Below are positions 47,073 through 55,338 of a stretch of DNA of 64,000 bases, piece by piece (the stretch's first letter is position 1; each line of letters opens with the position of its first letter). Source of the stretch: Candidatus Manganitrophus noduliformans (GTDB lineage Bacteria > Nitrospirota > Nitrospiria > SBBL01 > Manganitrophaceae). The translations under genes were made by a program, and so were the position numbers. The notes under the pieces are model-generated. The model saw only the letters and a program-made list of their open reading frames with translations, was not told the origin of the DNA and made no database searches. The stretch spans positions 372,001 to 436,000 of the forward strand of contig NZ_VTOW01000002.1 of NCBI RefSeq assembly GCF_012184425.1, written 5' to 3'.

Positions 47073-47423
47073 CTAAAGTGCCAGAAGAATCCGAATCCGA
47101 TCTTCGACCTCCTCCATGACGGCCCCGGATACCCCGCCCAATCTTTTCGAGAGACGTCCTTTGGAAATGGACCGGATCGAATCGCATAGGATGACGCTTG
47201 CGTTTTTTAGTCCTCCCTCAGGCGGGGAGACCGGGACATGCGCAGGAATACCTCGGTGGGTCGAGGTAATCGGCAACACGATGACTAATCCCGCCAGACC
47301 CTGGTTGAATAGGTCCTCCGAGACGATAAGGACAGGTCGCTGACCCGCCTGCTCATGCCCCCGAGTCGGGTTCAAATCGGCAAGCCACACATCACCTCGC
47401 GCGGGGCTAACCACGGGGGACAC
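47073..47423 (-). CDS. mazF: MazF/PemK-type toxin
   Basis: This 116-residue protein has the family start RGDVWLADLNPTRGHEQAGQ followed by RPVLIVSEDLFN, and VIVLPITST in the middle, as in MazF/PemK mRNA interferases. It cuts RNA when free and stabilises the plasmid by post-segregational killing. The gene overlaps the antitoxin by 17 nt, giving coupled translation. Confidence 0.92.
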   Translation of the reverse strand: MSPVVSPARGDVWLADLNPTRGHEQAGQRPVLIVSEDLFNQGLAGLVIVLPITSTHRGIPAHVPVSPPEGGLKNASVILCDSIRSISKGRLSKRLGGVSGAVMEEVEDRIRILLAL

Positions 47424-47709
47424 CTTTCTTCCGGCTCACCTTCGCAACTTTACTCGGCTTCTCGACCTCCTGAAGGCCGTCCAGAAGAGTCGCGTCCCAT
47501 TCTCCCCGTTCCTTTTCAATTGCCGACCACGCCTTTTCATCCTGGCGTACGGCGGCATAGGCCGTATTGACCTCCTCCAGGAACCGCTGCCTCCGGTAAA
47601 GCTCAATCGCCTTGTCCAAGATCGCCTGCATCGGCTCTCCCGTCTTGTCTGAGAGATCCCGAAGAGTCTTCCGGGACGGACCGCTGATTCTCACTGTCGC
47701 ACTTTCCAT
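47407..47709 (-). CDS. MazE/ribbon-helix-helix type antitoxin partner of MazF
   Basis: The ATG at 47709 after GGGGAGGTGGCTG gives 100 residues. The N-terminus ATVRISGPSRKTLRDLSDKT is a ribbon-helix-helix DNA-binding start, and the rest (ELYRRQRFLEEVNTAYAAVR ...) is the helical toxin-binding tail with a basic C-terminus. It should repress its own promoter, where a perfect palindrome is present. Confidence 0.85.
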   Translation of the reverse strand: MESATVRISGPSRKTLRDLSDKTGEPMQAILDKAIELYRRQRFLEEVNTAYAAVRQDEKAWSAIEKERGEWDATLLDGLQEVEKPSKVAKVSRKKGVPRG

Positions 47710-47727
47710 CAGCCACCTCCCCTCCTT

Positions 47728-47772
47728 TTTTGTATACATATTAGTATACAAAACCGTATGTAATTTTGTCAA
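47728..47772 (-). promoter_or_regulatory. Promoter and operator of the mazEF module
   Basis: A perfect palindrome TTTTGTATAC (47728-47737) / GTATACAAAA (47744-47753) with a 6-base centre overlaps the -10 box TATACT (47743-47748, minus strand). A consensus TTGACA (47767-47772) lies 18 bp upstream. This is a strong promoter with an operator placed to block it, as expected for an autoregulated antitoxin. Confidence 0.8.
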
Positions 47773-47806
47773 CATAGACTCACGCTACCCAAACGTCCAT
47801 CCCTGG

Positions 47807-48004
47807 CTATTGCCAGTATCCGCAATAAACACAACGAAAGGCTCGGTCGCGGGAATCCCAGTAAAGGGCGACGATCAGATGGTCCCCGTCGACGCCCCCC
47901 GCCTTGCAGTGCGGGCAGACCCCGAGGGGCGCCCTCCCGGCCGTGTCCTTTCCGGCCGAATCCGTTTTCTTCTTCACACGCCCCGCCCGATCGGTCAGTA
48001 CCAT
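47807..48004 (-). CDS. Small zinc-ribbon protein
   Basis: This 65-residue protein has two Cys pairs, GVCPHCKAGG and RCVYCGYW, spaced like a zinc ribbon, after a Lys-rich N-terminus. GGAGGAAGCTC precedes the ATG. It follows the ribonucleotide reductase gene by 47 nt. It may be a nucleic-acid-binding or redox helper; no family is assigned. Confidence 0.6.
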   Translation of the reverse strand: MVLTDRAGRVKKKTDSAGKDTAGRAPLGVCPHCKAGGVDGDHLIVALYWDSRDRAFRCVYCGYWQ

Positions 48005-48051
48005 GAGCTTCCTCCATCAAGCCGATAAAGTCGCTTCCTTCAATCGGCCCT

Positions 48052-50298
48052 TCAGCATTTGGACCAGGAACAGGCGGCGCAGAGGAGACATCCTTCCTGT
48101 ATCCGGAGCGGAGAGGCACCGCATTCCGGACAGGGGAGCCGCATCTGCGCGGCTTCCTGGACCCGGGAAACCACCGTCGTCAGCCCTTTGATCAGGGCAT
48201 ACGCATCGGAGGTCATCTCCCCGAATTGATCGTTCGATTTCACCAACTGCTCCAGCACCTCCTCGATCGGCGCGCCCGATCGTAGCAGCTTGCTTCCCAA
48301 CCGGCAGACCATGTCGAGCAATTCCCGGTTCTTTACATGAGGAGAAGGAGACAAGAAAAGCTCCCGGATGCTCCCCTTCGATTTGAGTATCTTTAGGATC
48401 CCTTCCATCTCCTCGTCCTTCATCAGGAAGCCGATATGGACGTAGGAGTTGCCCCGCCGGGTCTTGACCTTGATCCGTAGCTCCGGAATCAAATCCGGAA
48501 GTTCCAGCGAGAGGAGCGGCTCTTTGTCAGGCTTCCTCTTTTCATCCTCTCCGGCAGGGGATTTTGGATCCCTGCCGATGTTCATCACCTGGTCCCGGCG
48601 CGCCCCGTCCCGGTAGACGGTGATTCCTTTGCAGCCGAGGCGGTAGGCCAGGAGATAGGCCTTCTTTACCTCCTCGACCGTGGCCGATGAGGGCAGATTG
48701 ATGGTCTTGGAGACGGCCGAATCGGAGAATTCCTGAAAGGCCGCCTGCATCCGCACATGCCACTCCGGCGCGATGTCATGCGAAACCACGAAGATCTCCC
48801 GCCATTTTTCCGGAATGAGGTTCAGCCCCTGCACCGAGCCATGGTTTCTGGCGATTTGATCGAGCAGGTCGTCGCTCCAGAAACCTTCCTTTTTCGCAAC
48901 CTCGACGAAATAATCGAGCACGTAAGGAAGGCGCTCTCCGTCCAGAACGTTCTTGTACCAGATCAGGGAGAACTCCGGCTCGCATCCGCCCGAAGTATCG
49001 GCGATCATCGAGATGGTGCCGGTCGGCGCGACGGTCGTGACATAAGCATTCCGAATCCGTTCTCCCCGCTTTTCGTGTAAAGATCCCTTCCAGTTCGGAT
49101 AGACCCCTCTCCTCTCCGCCAGCTTGGCCGATTCATCGCAACCGGTTTCCCGGATGAAGCTCATAACCGTCTTGGCCGTCTCGATCCCCCTTTCAGAATC
49201 GTACGGGATCGCCAGCTTGAAAAGCATCCGGGCGAAGCCCATCACTCCCAGCCCGATCTTCCTGTTGGCTTTGGTGATCCGTTCGATCTCTCCGATCGGA
49301 TAGCGGTTCATGTCGATCACATTGTCGAGGAAGCGGACGGCGGTCCGGACGCTCTCCTCCAAGGCCGCCCAATCGACCCGGTATTGACCCTCGACTTCAA
49401 TCAAATGCCGCTCCAGATTGATGCTCCCGAGGTTGCAGCTCTCGTAAGGGAGCAGCGGTTGCTCTCCGCAAGGGTTCGTCGCCTCGATGGCGCCGGCGTG
49501 AGGCGTCGGATTGACCTCATTGGCCCGGTCGATGAAGAACAGCCCCGGCTCCCCCGTCCTGTGAGCTTGAACCGCGATCCGGCCGAGGACCTCAGACGCC
49601 GGCAGGGTCCCGACCCGCTCTCCCGTGCGGGGATTGATCAATTCGTAATCGCCCTCCTTCTCACAGGCTTCCATGAACACATCGGTGACCGCGACGGAGA
49701 TATTGAAATTGGTGATCTCACGGGTATCCTCCTTGCACCGGATGAACTCCAGGATATCCGGATGATCGACCCGCAGGATTCCCATATTGGCGCCGCGCCG
49801 GGTTCCCCCCTGTTTCACCGCCTCCGTGGCATGATTGAAGACCTTCATGAATGAGATCGGACCCGACGCAACGCCACCCGTGGTCCGGACAATATCGTTC
49901 TTCGGCCGAAGACGGCTGAAGGAAAAGCCGGTGCCACCCCCGGTCTTGTGAATGACCGCCGTCTGCTTGATGGCGTCAAAGATCCCCTCCATCGAATCTT
50001 CCACCGGCAGGACAAAACAGGCCGACAGCTGCTGCAGTTCCCGGCCGGCGTTCATCAAGGTCGGTGAGTTCGGAAGAAACCTCAACTCCGAGAGCAAACG
50101 GTGGAACGCTTCTTCGACCGCTGAGACATCCGCTTCCGCGTCATACAACCGCTCCGCCTGAGCGATGTTGCGGGCCACCCTTCGGAAGAGCGCTTCCGGG
50201 GTTTCGATGACCACCCCTTCTTCGTTCTTCGCCAGGTAGCGCTTCTCCAACACCCGAAGGGCGTTCGCCGAAATTGAATAACTCGATCGTTGAATCAT
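48052..50298 (-). CDS. nrdJ: Class II (adenosylcobalamin-dependent) ribonucleotide reductase
   Basis: This 748-residue enzyme reduces ribonucleotides to deoxyribonucleotides without oxygen dependence. The ATG at 50298 after GAGGAG is preferred over 50340. Landmarks are LSACFVLPVEDSMEG with the first redox Cys, GGGTGFSFSRLR, and the active-site NPCGEQPLLPYESCNLGS near 275 (Asn, radical Cys, Glu). ATVAPTGTIS-like TVAPTGTISMIAD follows, and the C-terminus has a CPECG ... GCLLCAAC ... SKC zinc/redox tail typical of NrdJ. It would supply nucleotides for plasmid or recipient DNA synthesis. Its roughly 315-nt leader holds a 13-bp hairpin. Confidence 0.95.
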   Translation of the reverse strand: MIQRSSYSISANALRVLEKRYLAKNEEGVVIETPEALFRRVARNIAQAERLYDAEADVSAVEEAFHRLLSELRFLPNSPTLMNAGRELQQLSACFVLPVEDSMEGIFDAIKQTAVIHKTGGGTGFSFSRLRPKNDIVRTTGGVASGPISFMKVFNHATEAVKQGGTRRGANMGILRVDHPDILEFIRCKEDTREITNFNISVAVTDVFMEACEKEGDYELINPRTGERVGTLPASEVLGRIAVQAHRTGEPGLFFIDRANEVNPTPHAGAIEATNPCGEQPLLPYESCNLGSINLERHLIEVEGQYRVDWAALEESVRTAVRFLDNVIDMNRYPIGEIERITKANRKIGLGVMGFARMLFKLAIPYDSERGIETAKTVMSFIRETGCDESAKLAERRGVYPNWKGSLHEKRGERIRNAYVTTVAPTGTISMIADTSGGCEPEFSLIWYKNVLDGERLPYVLDYFVEVAKKEGFWSDDLLDQIARNHGSVQGLNLIPEKWREIFVVSHDIAPEWHVRMQAAFQEFSDSAVSKTINLPSSATVEEVKKAYLLAYRLGCKGITVYRDGARRDQVMNIGRDPKSPAGEDEKRKPDKEPLLSLELPDLIPELRIKVKTRRGNSYVHIGFLMKDEEMEGILKILKSKGSIRELFLSPSPHVKNRELLDMVCRLGSKLLRSGAPIEEVLEQLVKSNDQFGEMTSDAYALIKGLTTVVSRVQEAAQMRLPCPECGASPLRIQEGCLLCAACSWSKC

Positions 50299-50613
50299 TG
50301 ATGGACTCCTCATTTTTAAAGATATTCCGCGCCCCGTCATTTCCTGACCTGTCTGGATCCCTCAGGGCAACTTCCATGCCGGTCGCTTCCCCCGATCGAT
50401 GAAGGCGTCAGAGGGCATACCGTCAAGGTAAATACCCCGGAAATACCGGTGGATTCGAGGATCGACCATTCAAGGGAATGATTCTCTCCGCATCGTCAGG
50501 GAAGTGTTCAGAGGGAAAACCTGTCGCCGATCGGGAACAGGTGTCGCTGAAATCGGCGTCGGCGCAGTGCAGGAAGGGGTGGTCCCCCTTCCTGCACGCA
50601 GATCATCTATCCC
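50299..50613 (-). promoter_or_regulatory. Long leader upstream of the ribonucleotide reductase, with a perfect 13-bp hairpin
   Basis: GTGCAGGAAGGGG (50567-50579) and CCCCTTCCTGCAC (50585-50597) form a perfect stem around TGGTC with no U-tract. I looked for cobalamin-riboswitch landmarks because the enzyme needs B12, but could not see the conserved core. The leader otherwise has no gene. Confidence 0.5.
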
Positions 50614-51060
50614 TCAGCAACGGGATCCACTGGAAATAACCGCACCCGGTTGAACATAGCGGGACCGGACATAGCGGATCACCTCCCTGCGGACACGCAG
50701 ACAGGTTCTGATGTTCCCCGGATCGATCCGGCAGACCGATAGAATGCTGATCGCATCAAGAATCTCGCCGATGCCCCCTTTCAAGAGCGCCACTTCCCGG
50801 ACCCATGTCTCCATCGCCCAAAGAAAGGTTCGATCTTCCTCGCCATTAACCCGGTAGATAAAGGAGGAGATTCGATCCGCCTCCCTGTATTTCAAACCGA
50901 AATGTTTGATGTAGTATCCCGCCGACATTCTCCAGGCGAGATACCTGCCGGAGCGGCTCTTTCCCGGTTGTCTCTTAACAAGGTTCTCAAGAACCGCGAA
51001 GCCGGGATGGTTCGCGCTATTCTTTCCGGTTTTTTCGATTTTGATCTTGCTCACGCTCAT
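50614..51060 (-). CDS. Hypothetical protein
   Basis: This 148-residue basic protein starts after GGAGGACGAGC. It has a central region with aromatic and charged residues (YIKHFGLKYREADRISSFIY) and a C-terminal helix with ILSVCRIDPGNIRTCLRV. No family is recognised. It is the first of a run of small plasmid genes reading toward the reductase. Confidence 0.55.
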   Translation of the reverse strand: MSVSKIKIEKTGKNSANHPGFAVLENLVKRQPGKSRSGRYLAWRMSAGYYIKHFGLKYREADRISSFIYRVNGEEDRTFLWAMETWVREVALLKGGIGEILDAISILSVCRIDPGNIRTCLRVRREVIRYVRSRYVQPGAVISSGSRC

Positions 51061-51101
51061 GCTCGTCCTCCTTGGTGAGACAGAATTTGTCTGTTCGGTT
51101 C

Positions 51102-51269
51102 TCAGAAACTCCAGATCCGCGCCCCCTCCGAATCGAAAGAATACCGAATCCGCCGGTCTTCTTCCCTCTGTCCTTTCTGATAGCAGAGCGGTGAGCTGTC
51201 TCTCCCTTTCGGGGCTTCTCCGTTCCAGGTGGATAAAAACTTTCCTCCGCGGGCGTGATGCTTTTTCAT
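51102..51269 (-). CDS. Small basic hypothetical protein
   Basis: The ATG at 51269 is preceded by AAGGAGGAACACCC, so the longer frame to 51311 is not needed. The 55-residue product (MKKHHARGGKFLSTWNGEAP ...) is basic and contains a single Cys. No family is recognised. It lies between a probable plus-strand small RNA and the 148-residue protein gene. Confidence 0.5.
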   Translation of the reverse strand: MKKHHARGGKFLSTWNGEAPKGRDSSPLCYQKGQREEDRRIRYSFDSEGARIWSF

Positions 51270-51304
51270 GGGTGTTCCTCCTTGTCGTTGAATGTTTTTT
51301 TCGT

Positions 51305-51333
51305 TTGACAAGAAGGTCCCAAACCGGTAGACT
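51305..51333 (+). promoter_or_regulatory. Consensus-like promoter on the plus strand
   Basis: TTGACA (51305-51310), a 17-bp spacer and TAGACT (51328-51333) form a good sigma-70 promoter reading rightwards, where no protein gene lies. It points at the terminator 75 bp downstream. Confidence 0.6.
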
Positions 51334-51339
51334 GACTTC

Positions 51340-51415
51340 TAGTTAGATCGAAGCGTCTCCGATCAGGGACCTTCAGAAGGGATCAATCAGTGACCGCTGG
51401 TTGATCCCTTTTTAT
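51340..51415 (+). ncRNA. Candidate small regulatory RNA, about 76 nt
   Basis: Transcription from the promoter at 51,305-51,333 would start near 51340 and meet a strong intrinsic terminator. Arms AAGGGATCAA (51377-51386) and TTGATCCCTT (51401-51410) are followed by TTTATTT on the plus strand. No convincing open frame lies between. The RNA would be antisense to the last 33 nt of the membrane-protein gene 51,383-51,697. In the minus direction the hairpin has no U-tract, so it is not that gene's own terminator. Confidence 0.5.
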
Positions 51416-51697
51416 TTGGACGACCTTGCCGGTCATCCTTTCTTTCTGATCGACCGGGAGATCGATCTCAGCGATAAAGAGCTTCTGGGCGAGGTGGTAG
51501 ATGCCGCCGAAGAGAGCGCCCGTGAGCCCCAACACGAAGACCGAGACCCCAAGGTTCGTCCAAACGCCGGATGGATAACCTAAGATCATCCCGGCGCCCA
51601 CCCCAATACACATCACCAGAGTAGAGACGAGAGCGATCCCGCTGATGACCAGCAGCGATGCGATCGTGCCGTGGAATATTTCCTGATACGTCTTCAT
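51383..51697 (-). CDS. Small two-helix membrane protein
   Basis: The ATG at 51697 follows AGGAGGAGGG. The 104-residue product has two hydrophobic helices (about residues 10-35, IASLLVISGIALVSTLVM, and 50-75, VSVFVLGLTGALFGGIY) separated by a Gly-rich turn, and a charged C-terminal tail. No family is recognised. Its 3' end overlaps a plus-strand small-RNA candidate, which may control it. Confidence 0.6.
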   Translation of the reverse strand: MKTYQEIFHGTIASLLVISGIALVSTLVMCIGVGAGMILGYPSGVWTNLGVSVFVLGLTGALFGGIYHLAQKLFIAEIDLPVDQKERMTGKVVQIKRDQPAVTD

Positions 51698-51732
51698 CCC
51701 TCCTCCTAATCGTCGGTTGTCCATTAAAGCCG

Positions 51733-51882
51733 TCACCTTCTCATCATCCGGTCGATTCGAGTTTCCCGCCGGTGATCCTTCAGATCGCTCCAATCGATTC
51801 CGCGCTCCATATATGGCAGCGCTTTCTTCATTTCCCGGAACAGGACCTCTTCGCGCATGACGCCGCCCGTGATTCTCTTCAT
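51733..51882 (-). CDS. Small charged hypothetical protein
   Basis: This is a 49-codon gene with GGAGAG before the ATG. The product (MKRITGGVMREEVLFREMKK ..., ending RIDRMMRR) is highly charged and probably helical. It reads in the same direction as its neighbours, 35 nt before the membrane-protein gene. Ribosome site and spacing support it; function unknown. Confidence 0.5.
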   Translation of the reverse strand: MKRITGGVMREEVLFREMKKALPYMERGIDWSDLKDHRRETRIDRMMRR

Positions 51883-51951
51883 GGTTCTCTCCTTTCTTTT
51901 TGATTGTTTGGATTACGGTTTGGTTTGGTGATGGACGGAAGGGTGACTTTT

Positions 51952-52101
51952 TTAAGCTCGCTTCTTGGCTGAAGACGCGGACCGGCGGGAAGCACGTGTT
52001 GGCCTCCAACCACAGATAATGCAATAGGGGGAGAAACATTTTCCCTCATAAGTAGCAACAAACTCACTGCCTACCAGACCCTGGCACTTTGGACAATTCA
52101 T
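51952..52101 (-). CDS. Small zinc-ribbon protein
   Basis: This is a 49-codon gene with AAGGGAGGTAATTTCG before the ATG. It encodes MNCPKCQG ... CFSPYCIICGW and a basic tail RPTRASRRSASSAKKRA, with two Cys pairs that form a zinc-ribbon pattern. It may bind nucleic acid. It is the first gene of its transcript and is preceded at 26 nt by a terminator-type hairpin although no gene lies upstream. Confidence 0.6.
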   Translation of the reverse strand: MNCPKCQGLVGSEFVATYEGKCFSPYCIICGWRPTRASRRSASSAKKRA

Positions 52102-52127
52102 CGAAATTACCTCCCTTCAAAAACAAA

Positions 52128-52163
52128 AAAGCCCTCCGGAGAATCGTTTCTACGAAGGGCTTT
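52128..52163. terminator. Terminator-type hairpin in the leader of the zinc-ribbon gene
   Basis: Arms AAAGCCCTCCG (52128-52138) and CGAAGGGCTTT (52153-52163) pair with one mismatch. The minus strand continues TTTTGTTTTTG and then the GGGAGG ribosome site. No minus-strand gene lies upstream for 1.4 kb, so a role as a leader attenuator fits better than the end of another gene. Confidence 0.75.
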
Positions 52164-53557
52164 CGTGATCACCCGGGCTTCGGGCCGATGGTTTTAGGAT
52201 TCAGTTATAGCATTTCGCCGGCAGCGTTCCCCTTGCCGAATCCTTCAATTAAAAGAGTCTGAAGAATATATTCCTCAAGCTTCATTCAACTGATACTTGG
52301 GACAGTCCGTGTGGATTTGGTTACAAACGTTGGATCAATTCAAATAAAGGACGATGAAGAGCTCATGTTTCACGAAGAAAGACATCGTGGTTTATCTCGA
52401 AGAGTACAGGTGTAATCGTATTTCCATTGAGTGAGTACGGATTAAAAAGACGATCATGGGAAGACTCAGTGGACTGTTTATAAATCGAATGGAGAGAAAT
52501 AACGGACGCGAACAAATGACAGAGTACTACGGAATTGGAATTCACAAATGGATTCGATTCACGTTGCGATCGACGTTCATATCACACTCATCGCTCCGAC
52601 AGAGGACACGGTCATTCTCCAATGACGACAAGTTGAAGGCATAAGGTGCGAGGCATCTGGCGTATCGGCGTGTACAAGAAAGGGATCGATCGAATACCGC
52701 GATGAAGGAGAGAATCGGCAGACCGCTTAAAATTCATACGCAAAAAAAAATTATTCGTTGATTACCCGAGGATGCAGTGGCTTTCGAGGCGGCCAGGAAG
52801 GAAACTCATTGATAGATCAGACCTTTGAAAGCGGCCGGCAGATGACCAGATTTTAGACATAAAAATACCCTTCCGCTGTATCCAAATTCCCAATGAAAGC
52901 AGAAAGGTCGAAAGGACTGATATTTTGGGCTTTACGCCCCAGGCACCCGAATGGTGGGCATTGCAAACAATCTTTATGAGGCTAGAATTAACAAATTGCG
53001 ATATCCCTGTCAAGAAAAAAATCGCTGTCCTTCCCTGAAGCCGAACTAAAATATACCGAAATAATATAAAACAATAAAGACAGAATTCACATTGTAATGC
53101 ATATCAAAGGAAGTTCCGCCCAAGTTCTCAATCAATATAGGAACATACGGCGTATTCATGCAACACGGAAGCAGCAGACCTGGAAGCAGGTCCAGCAGCA
53201 TATCCAGCATCAGGATTTACAATAGAATATTTGGACCAAGAGAAAAAACTAAAAATAATTCTAAACCGGAAGATGCTCTGGCAAACGTGGTCGTGTATGA
53301 AAATATTGTATAGGGAAATATAATGTAGAAGTCATGACTTTCATCATAGCCAGTTAATTTGTAAAACCAATCACTACTGAAAGGGTTAACTTTATATTAT
53401 CTAAATTGGCAAATTAGACACATTAAGCCCCATCAATGATAGCTCTGTTCTATCGTCACAATCCTTCTATTCAATCCCTGCAGAAAAGAGTAGAATAATT
53501 CAGCGTTCTTAGATCAAATGTCTGATTTATCTAATTGATCGTTAGACAGGTGGAAAG
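52164..53557. other. AT-rich stretch without a supported gene
   Basis: About 1.4 kb of low-GC sequence holds only short frames lacking ribosome sites or domain features. TATAAC near 52,210 (minus strand) could be the -10 box for the zinc-ribbon gene. A small inverted repeat ACCTG-gaag-CAGGT lies near 53,180. The region may be decayed DNA flanking the lone gene at 53,558. Confidence 0.5.
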
Positions 53558-54751
53558 ATGACAAAGGAAAGCGGAGTGTTTGATACTTCTATGCTAATCC
53601 GGCATGACATCGGTGAGATGCCCAATATAAATGCCGCTTTTATTAGAGATCCACGATGGAAAGCGCATGTCGCTAGCCAGATTACTCTCTATGACCAAAT
53701 TATAATTCCAACACATGATTATGGAGTCGTGGCGGCATTGGTGAACTGGCTAGGCAAGGAGGTCTTTCTAGATGCTTTGGAAACTGGTGCTTTTCGATTT
53801 GTTCGGACGCAAGACCTTCTTGGTTACGCGGGTAATGGAGTCGGCATTTCAGGATATACAATTGATCAGGGTAATTCCTCCACGACTCAGCAGTGGTGGC
53901 AGATTGCACTCTTCAAAGAACCTGACAGAGCGATCGTGGCGCAACTTAAGAATCTTTGTCCAAAACTTTTAGACCCTGATATTACTCAGCTCATTGACAA
54001 AATACTCCCAAATTGTTCCTTGAGCCGATACAACAATGAAACCTTCATGAAACACATCGTTCACGAAACATATGGAGCAATATTGCATTCGCAAGACTTA
54101 TGTAACCTGGTGCGGAATATAGTCGGAGCAAATGAAGGTCATATTGATCTTCAACGCCTCCCTGGAATAGCAGCAAATCAGCTTAGGACAGGGATCCGTG
54201 AAGACAATCGTGATGCGATCGATCTAGTACTCCGTATCGCAGAGTTTCATCGTGACCTCCTAATTGCCGCAGACTACCCAACGGCAGATCTTTACGTACC
54301 AGAGGGAGCTGAGCGCATTTTGGCTCAGAAGATAACACGTCTAAATGTCAGTAGTACTTTTACTGAGGGTCTTTTCAAGCTATTAGATTTAAATGAACTA
54401 CCCAACGTAGAAGAAGCAGTAACATCTGGAAAGGTCGATCTAGTAGATATTTGGTGTCTTCGCCAAAAAAAGGAAGCTTATGAGTTCAGGAGGTGGTTGA
54501 AAAACGCTTCCCCAAAGGATGCCCGCGATCTTGAGCGTCTCTACGTTAGTGTGCTTGGTTCGCAATCCTGGATATCTTCTACTCCTGGGCGAGTTTTGCG
54601 TTTTGTAATAACCACCGCTTCTGGGATTTTAGGTCCGTTAGGGAGCTCAATCGTAGGTGCCATAGATTCCTTTTTTCTTGAACGCTGGTTAGGTGGATAT
54701 TCTCCAAAGCTCTTTCTCGATCGATATCAGAACCTGTTTAAGAAGCGATGA
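53558..54751 (+). CDS. Hypothetical 397-residue protein with C-terminal hydrophobic segment
   Basis: It starts after GGTGGAAAG and is the only plus-strand gene in this half of the window. The protein is mostly soluble and mixed alpha/beta (GVFDTSMLIRHDIGEMPNIN at the start, helical middle). A hydrophobic Gly-rich stretch near residues 345-370 (FVITTASGILGPLGSSIVGA) could insert in a membrane. No family is recognised. Its isolation in AT-rich DNA and divergent orientation suggest separate acquisition, for instance as a defence or toxin gene, but nothing in the sequence proves that. Confidence 0.65.
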   Translation: MTKESGVFDTSMLIRHDIGEMPNINAAFIRDPRWKAHVASQITLYDQIIIPTHDYGVVAALVNWLGKEVFLDALETGAFRFVRTQDLLGYAGNGVGISGYTIDQGNSSTTQQWWQIALFKEPDRAIVAQLKNLCPKLLDPDITQLIDKILPNCSLSRYNNETFMKHIVHETYGAILHSQDLCNLVRNIVGANEGHIDLQRLPGIAANQLRTGIREDNRDAIDLVLRIAEFHRDLLIAADYPTADLYVPEGAERILAQKITRLNVSSTFTEGLFKLLDLNELPNVEEAVTSGKVDLVDIWCLRQKKEAYEFRRWLKNASPKDARDLERLYVSVLGSQSWISSTPGRVLRFVITTASGILGPLGSSIVGAIDSFFLERWLGGYSPKLFLDRYQNLFKKR

Positions 54752-54880
54752 TCCTGCGTGAGCCTCAAGGTTAAGAAAATTTCTATGAGGCAAGATATGA
54801 CGAATTCCATATTGGTAGACTCTAAACTCTATCAAATTGAGAGTTGAATGTCATATATGTTGAGTCTGACTTTAACGGTA

Positions 54881-55309
54881 CTACAGATCGATTCTTTTCT
54901 TTATGAAACGATCCTCTTCAAAACAACCCATCATGTGACAGACTCTTCGCTCATCAAAGGAAATAAAGTGGTCGCCGCAGATGCGGCACGTCCGAACACG
55001 CCAATTGCTTTCGGTACACTCTCTCTCGACGAACTGAAGAACAGTCGCCGGCATGTAGTTAAAAATTCTGCTGATCGTGAAGAGATCCAACTCCACTAAC
55101 AACAGCTCCACGATCATCCCTTTGTGATTTCTGTGAACCTTGAGATATTTTGGGACCCGGTTTGAGCGGACCTTCTGCCATTGGTATTTTAGAGCGTCGG
55201 GCGAAATAGGCAGAATTGATTCGACCTGTTTTCGCGACATGCCGGCCGTCTTAGAAAGTGAAATGAAATTTTCTTTCTGTTCTTTTGTCAGTACGACGTC
55301 GCAATCCAT
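54881..55309 (-). CDS. Possible FlhC-like regulator with zinc site
   Basis: This 142-residue protein has a helical N-terminus (MSRKQVESILPISPDALKYQ) and a C-terminal Cys cluster, VRTCRICGDHFISFDER and VCHMMGC. The order LQFVERECTESNWRVRTCRI followed by CGDHFIS resembles the FlhC segment LVRFVES ... CNCCGGNFIT with its zinc ligands. FlhDC-type activators (SetCD) switch on transfer genes in SXT/IncA-C elements, so a regulator of transfer is a reasonable guess. The similarity is short and read by eye. Confidence 0.4.
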   Translation of the reverse strand: MDCDVVLTKEQKENFISLSKTAGMSRKQVESILPISPDALKYQWQKVRSNRVPKYLKVHRNHKGMIVELLLVELDLFTISRIFNYMPATVLQFVERECTESNWRVRTCRICGDHFISFDERRVCHMMGCFEEDRFIKKRIDL

Positions 55310-55338
55310 TTGTCTATCTCTTGCGGATTTCTAACCGG

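Noticed and set aside
50299-50613. Cobalamin riboswitch upstream of the B12-dependent reductase
   Set aside because: I compared the leader with the usual landmarks (conserved B12-box-like core) and could not find them; only a simple hairpin is supported.
52762-53013. An 83-codon minus-strand gene in the AT-rich stretch
   Set aside because: Composition looks random, no ribosome site, and its start region overlaps nothing conserved.
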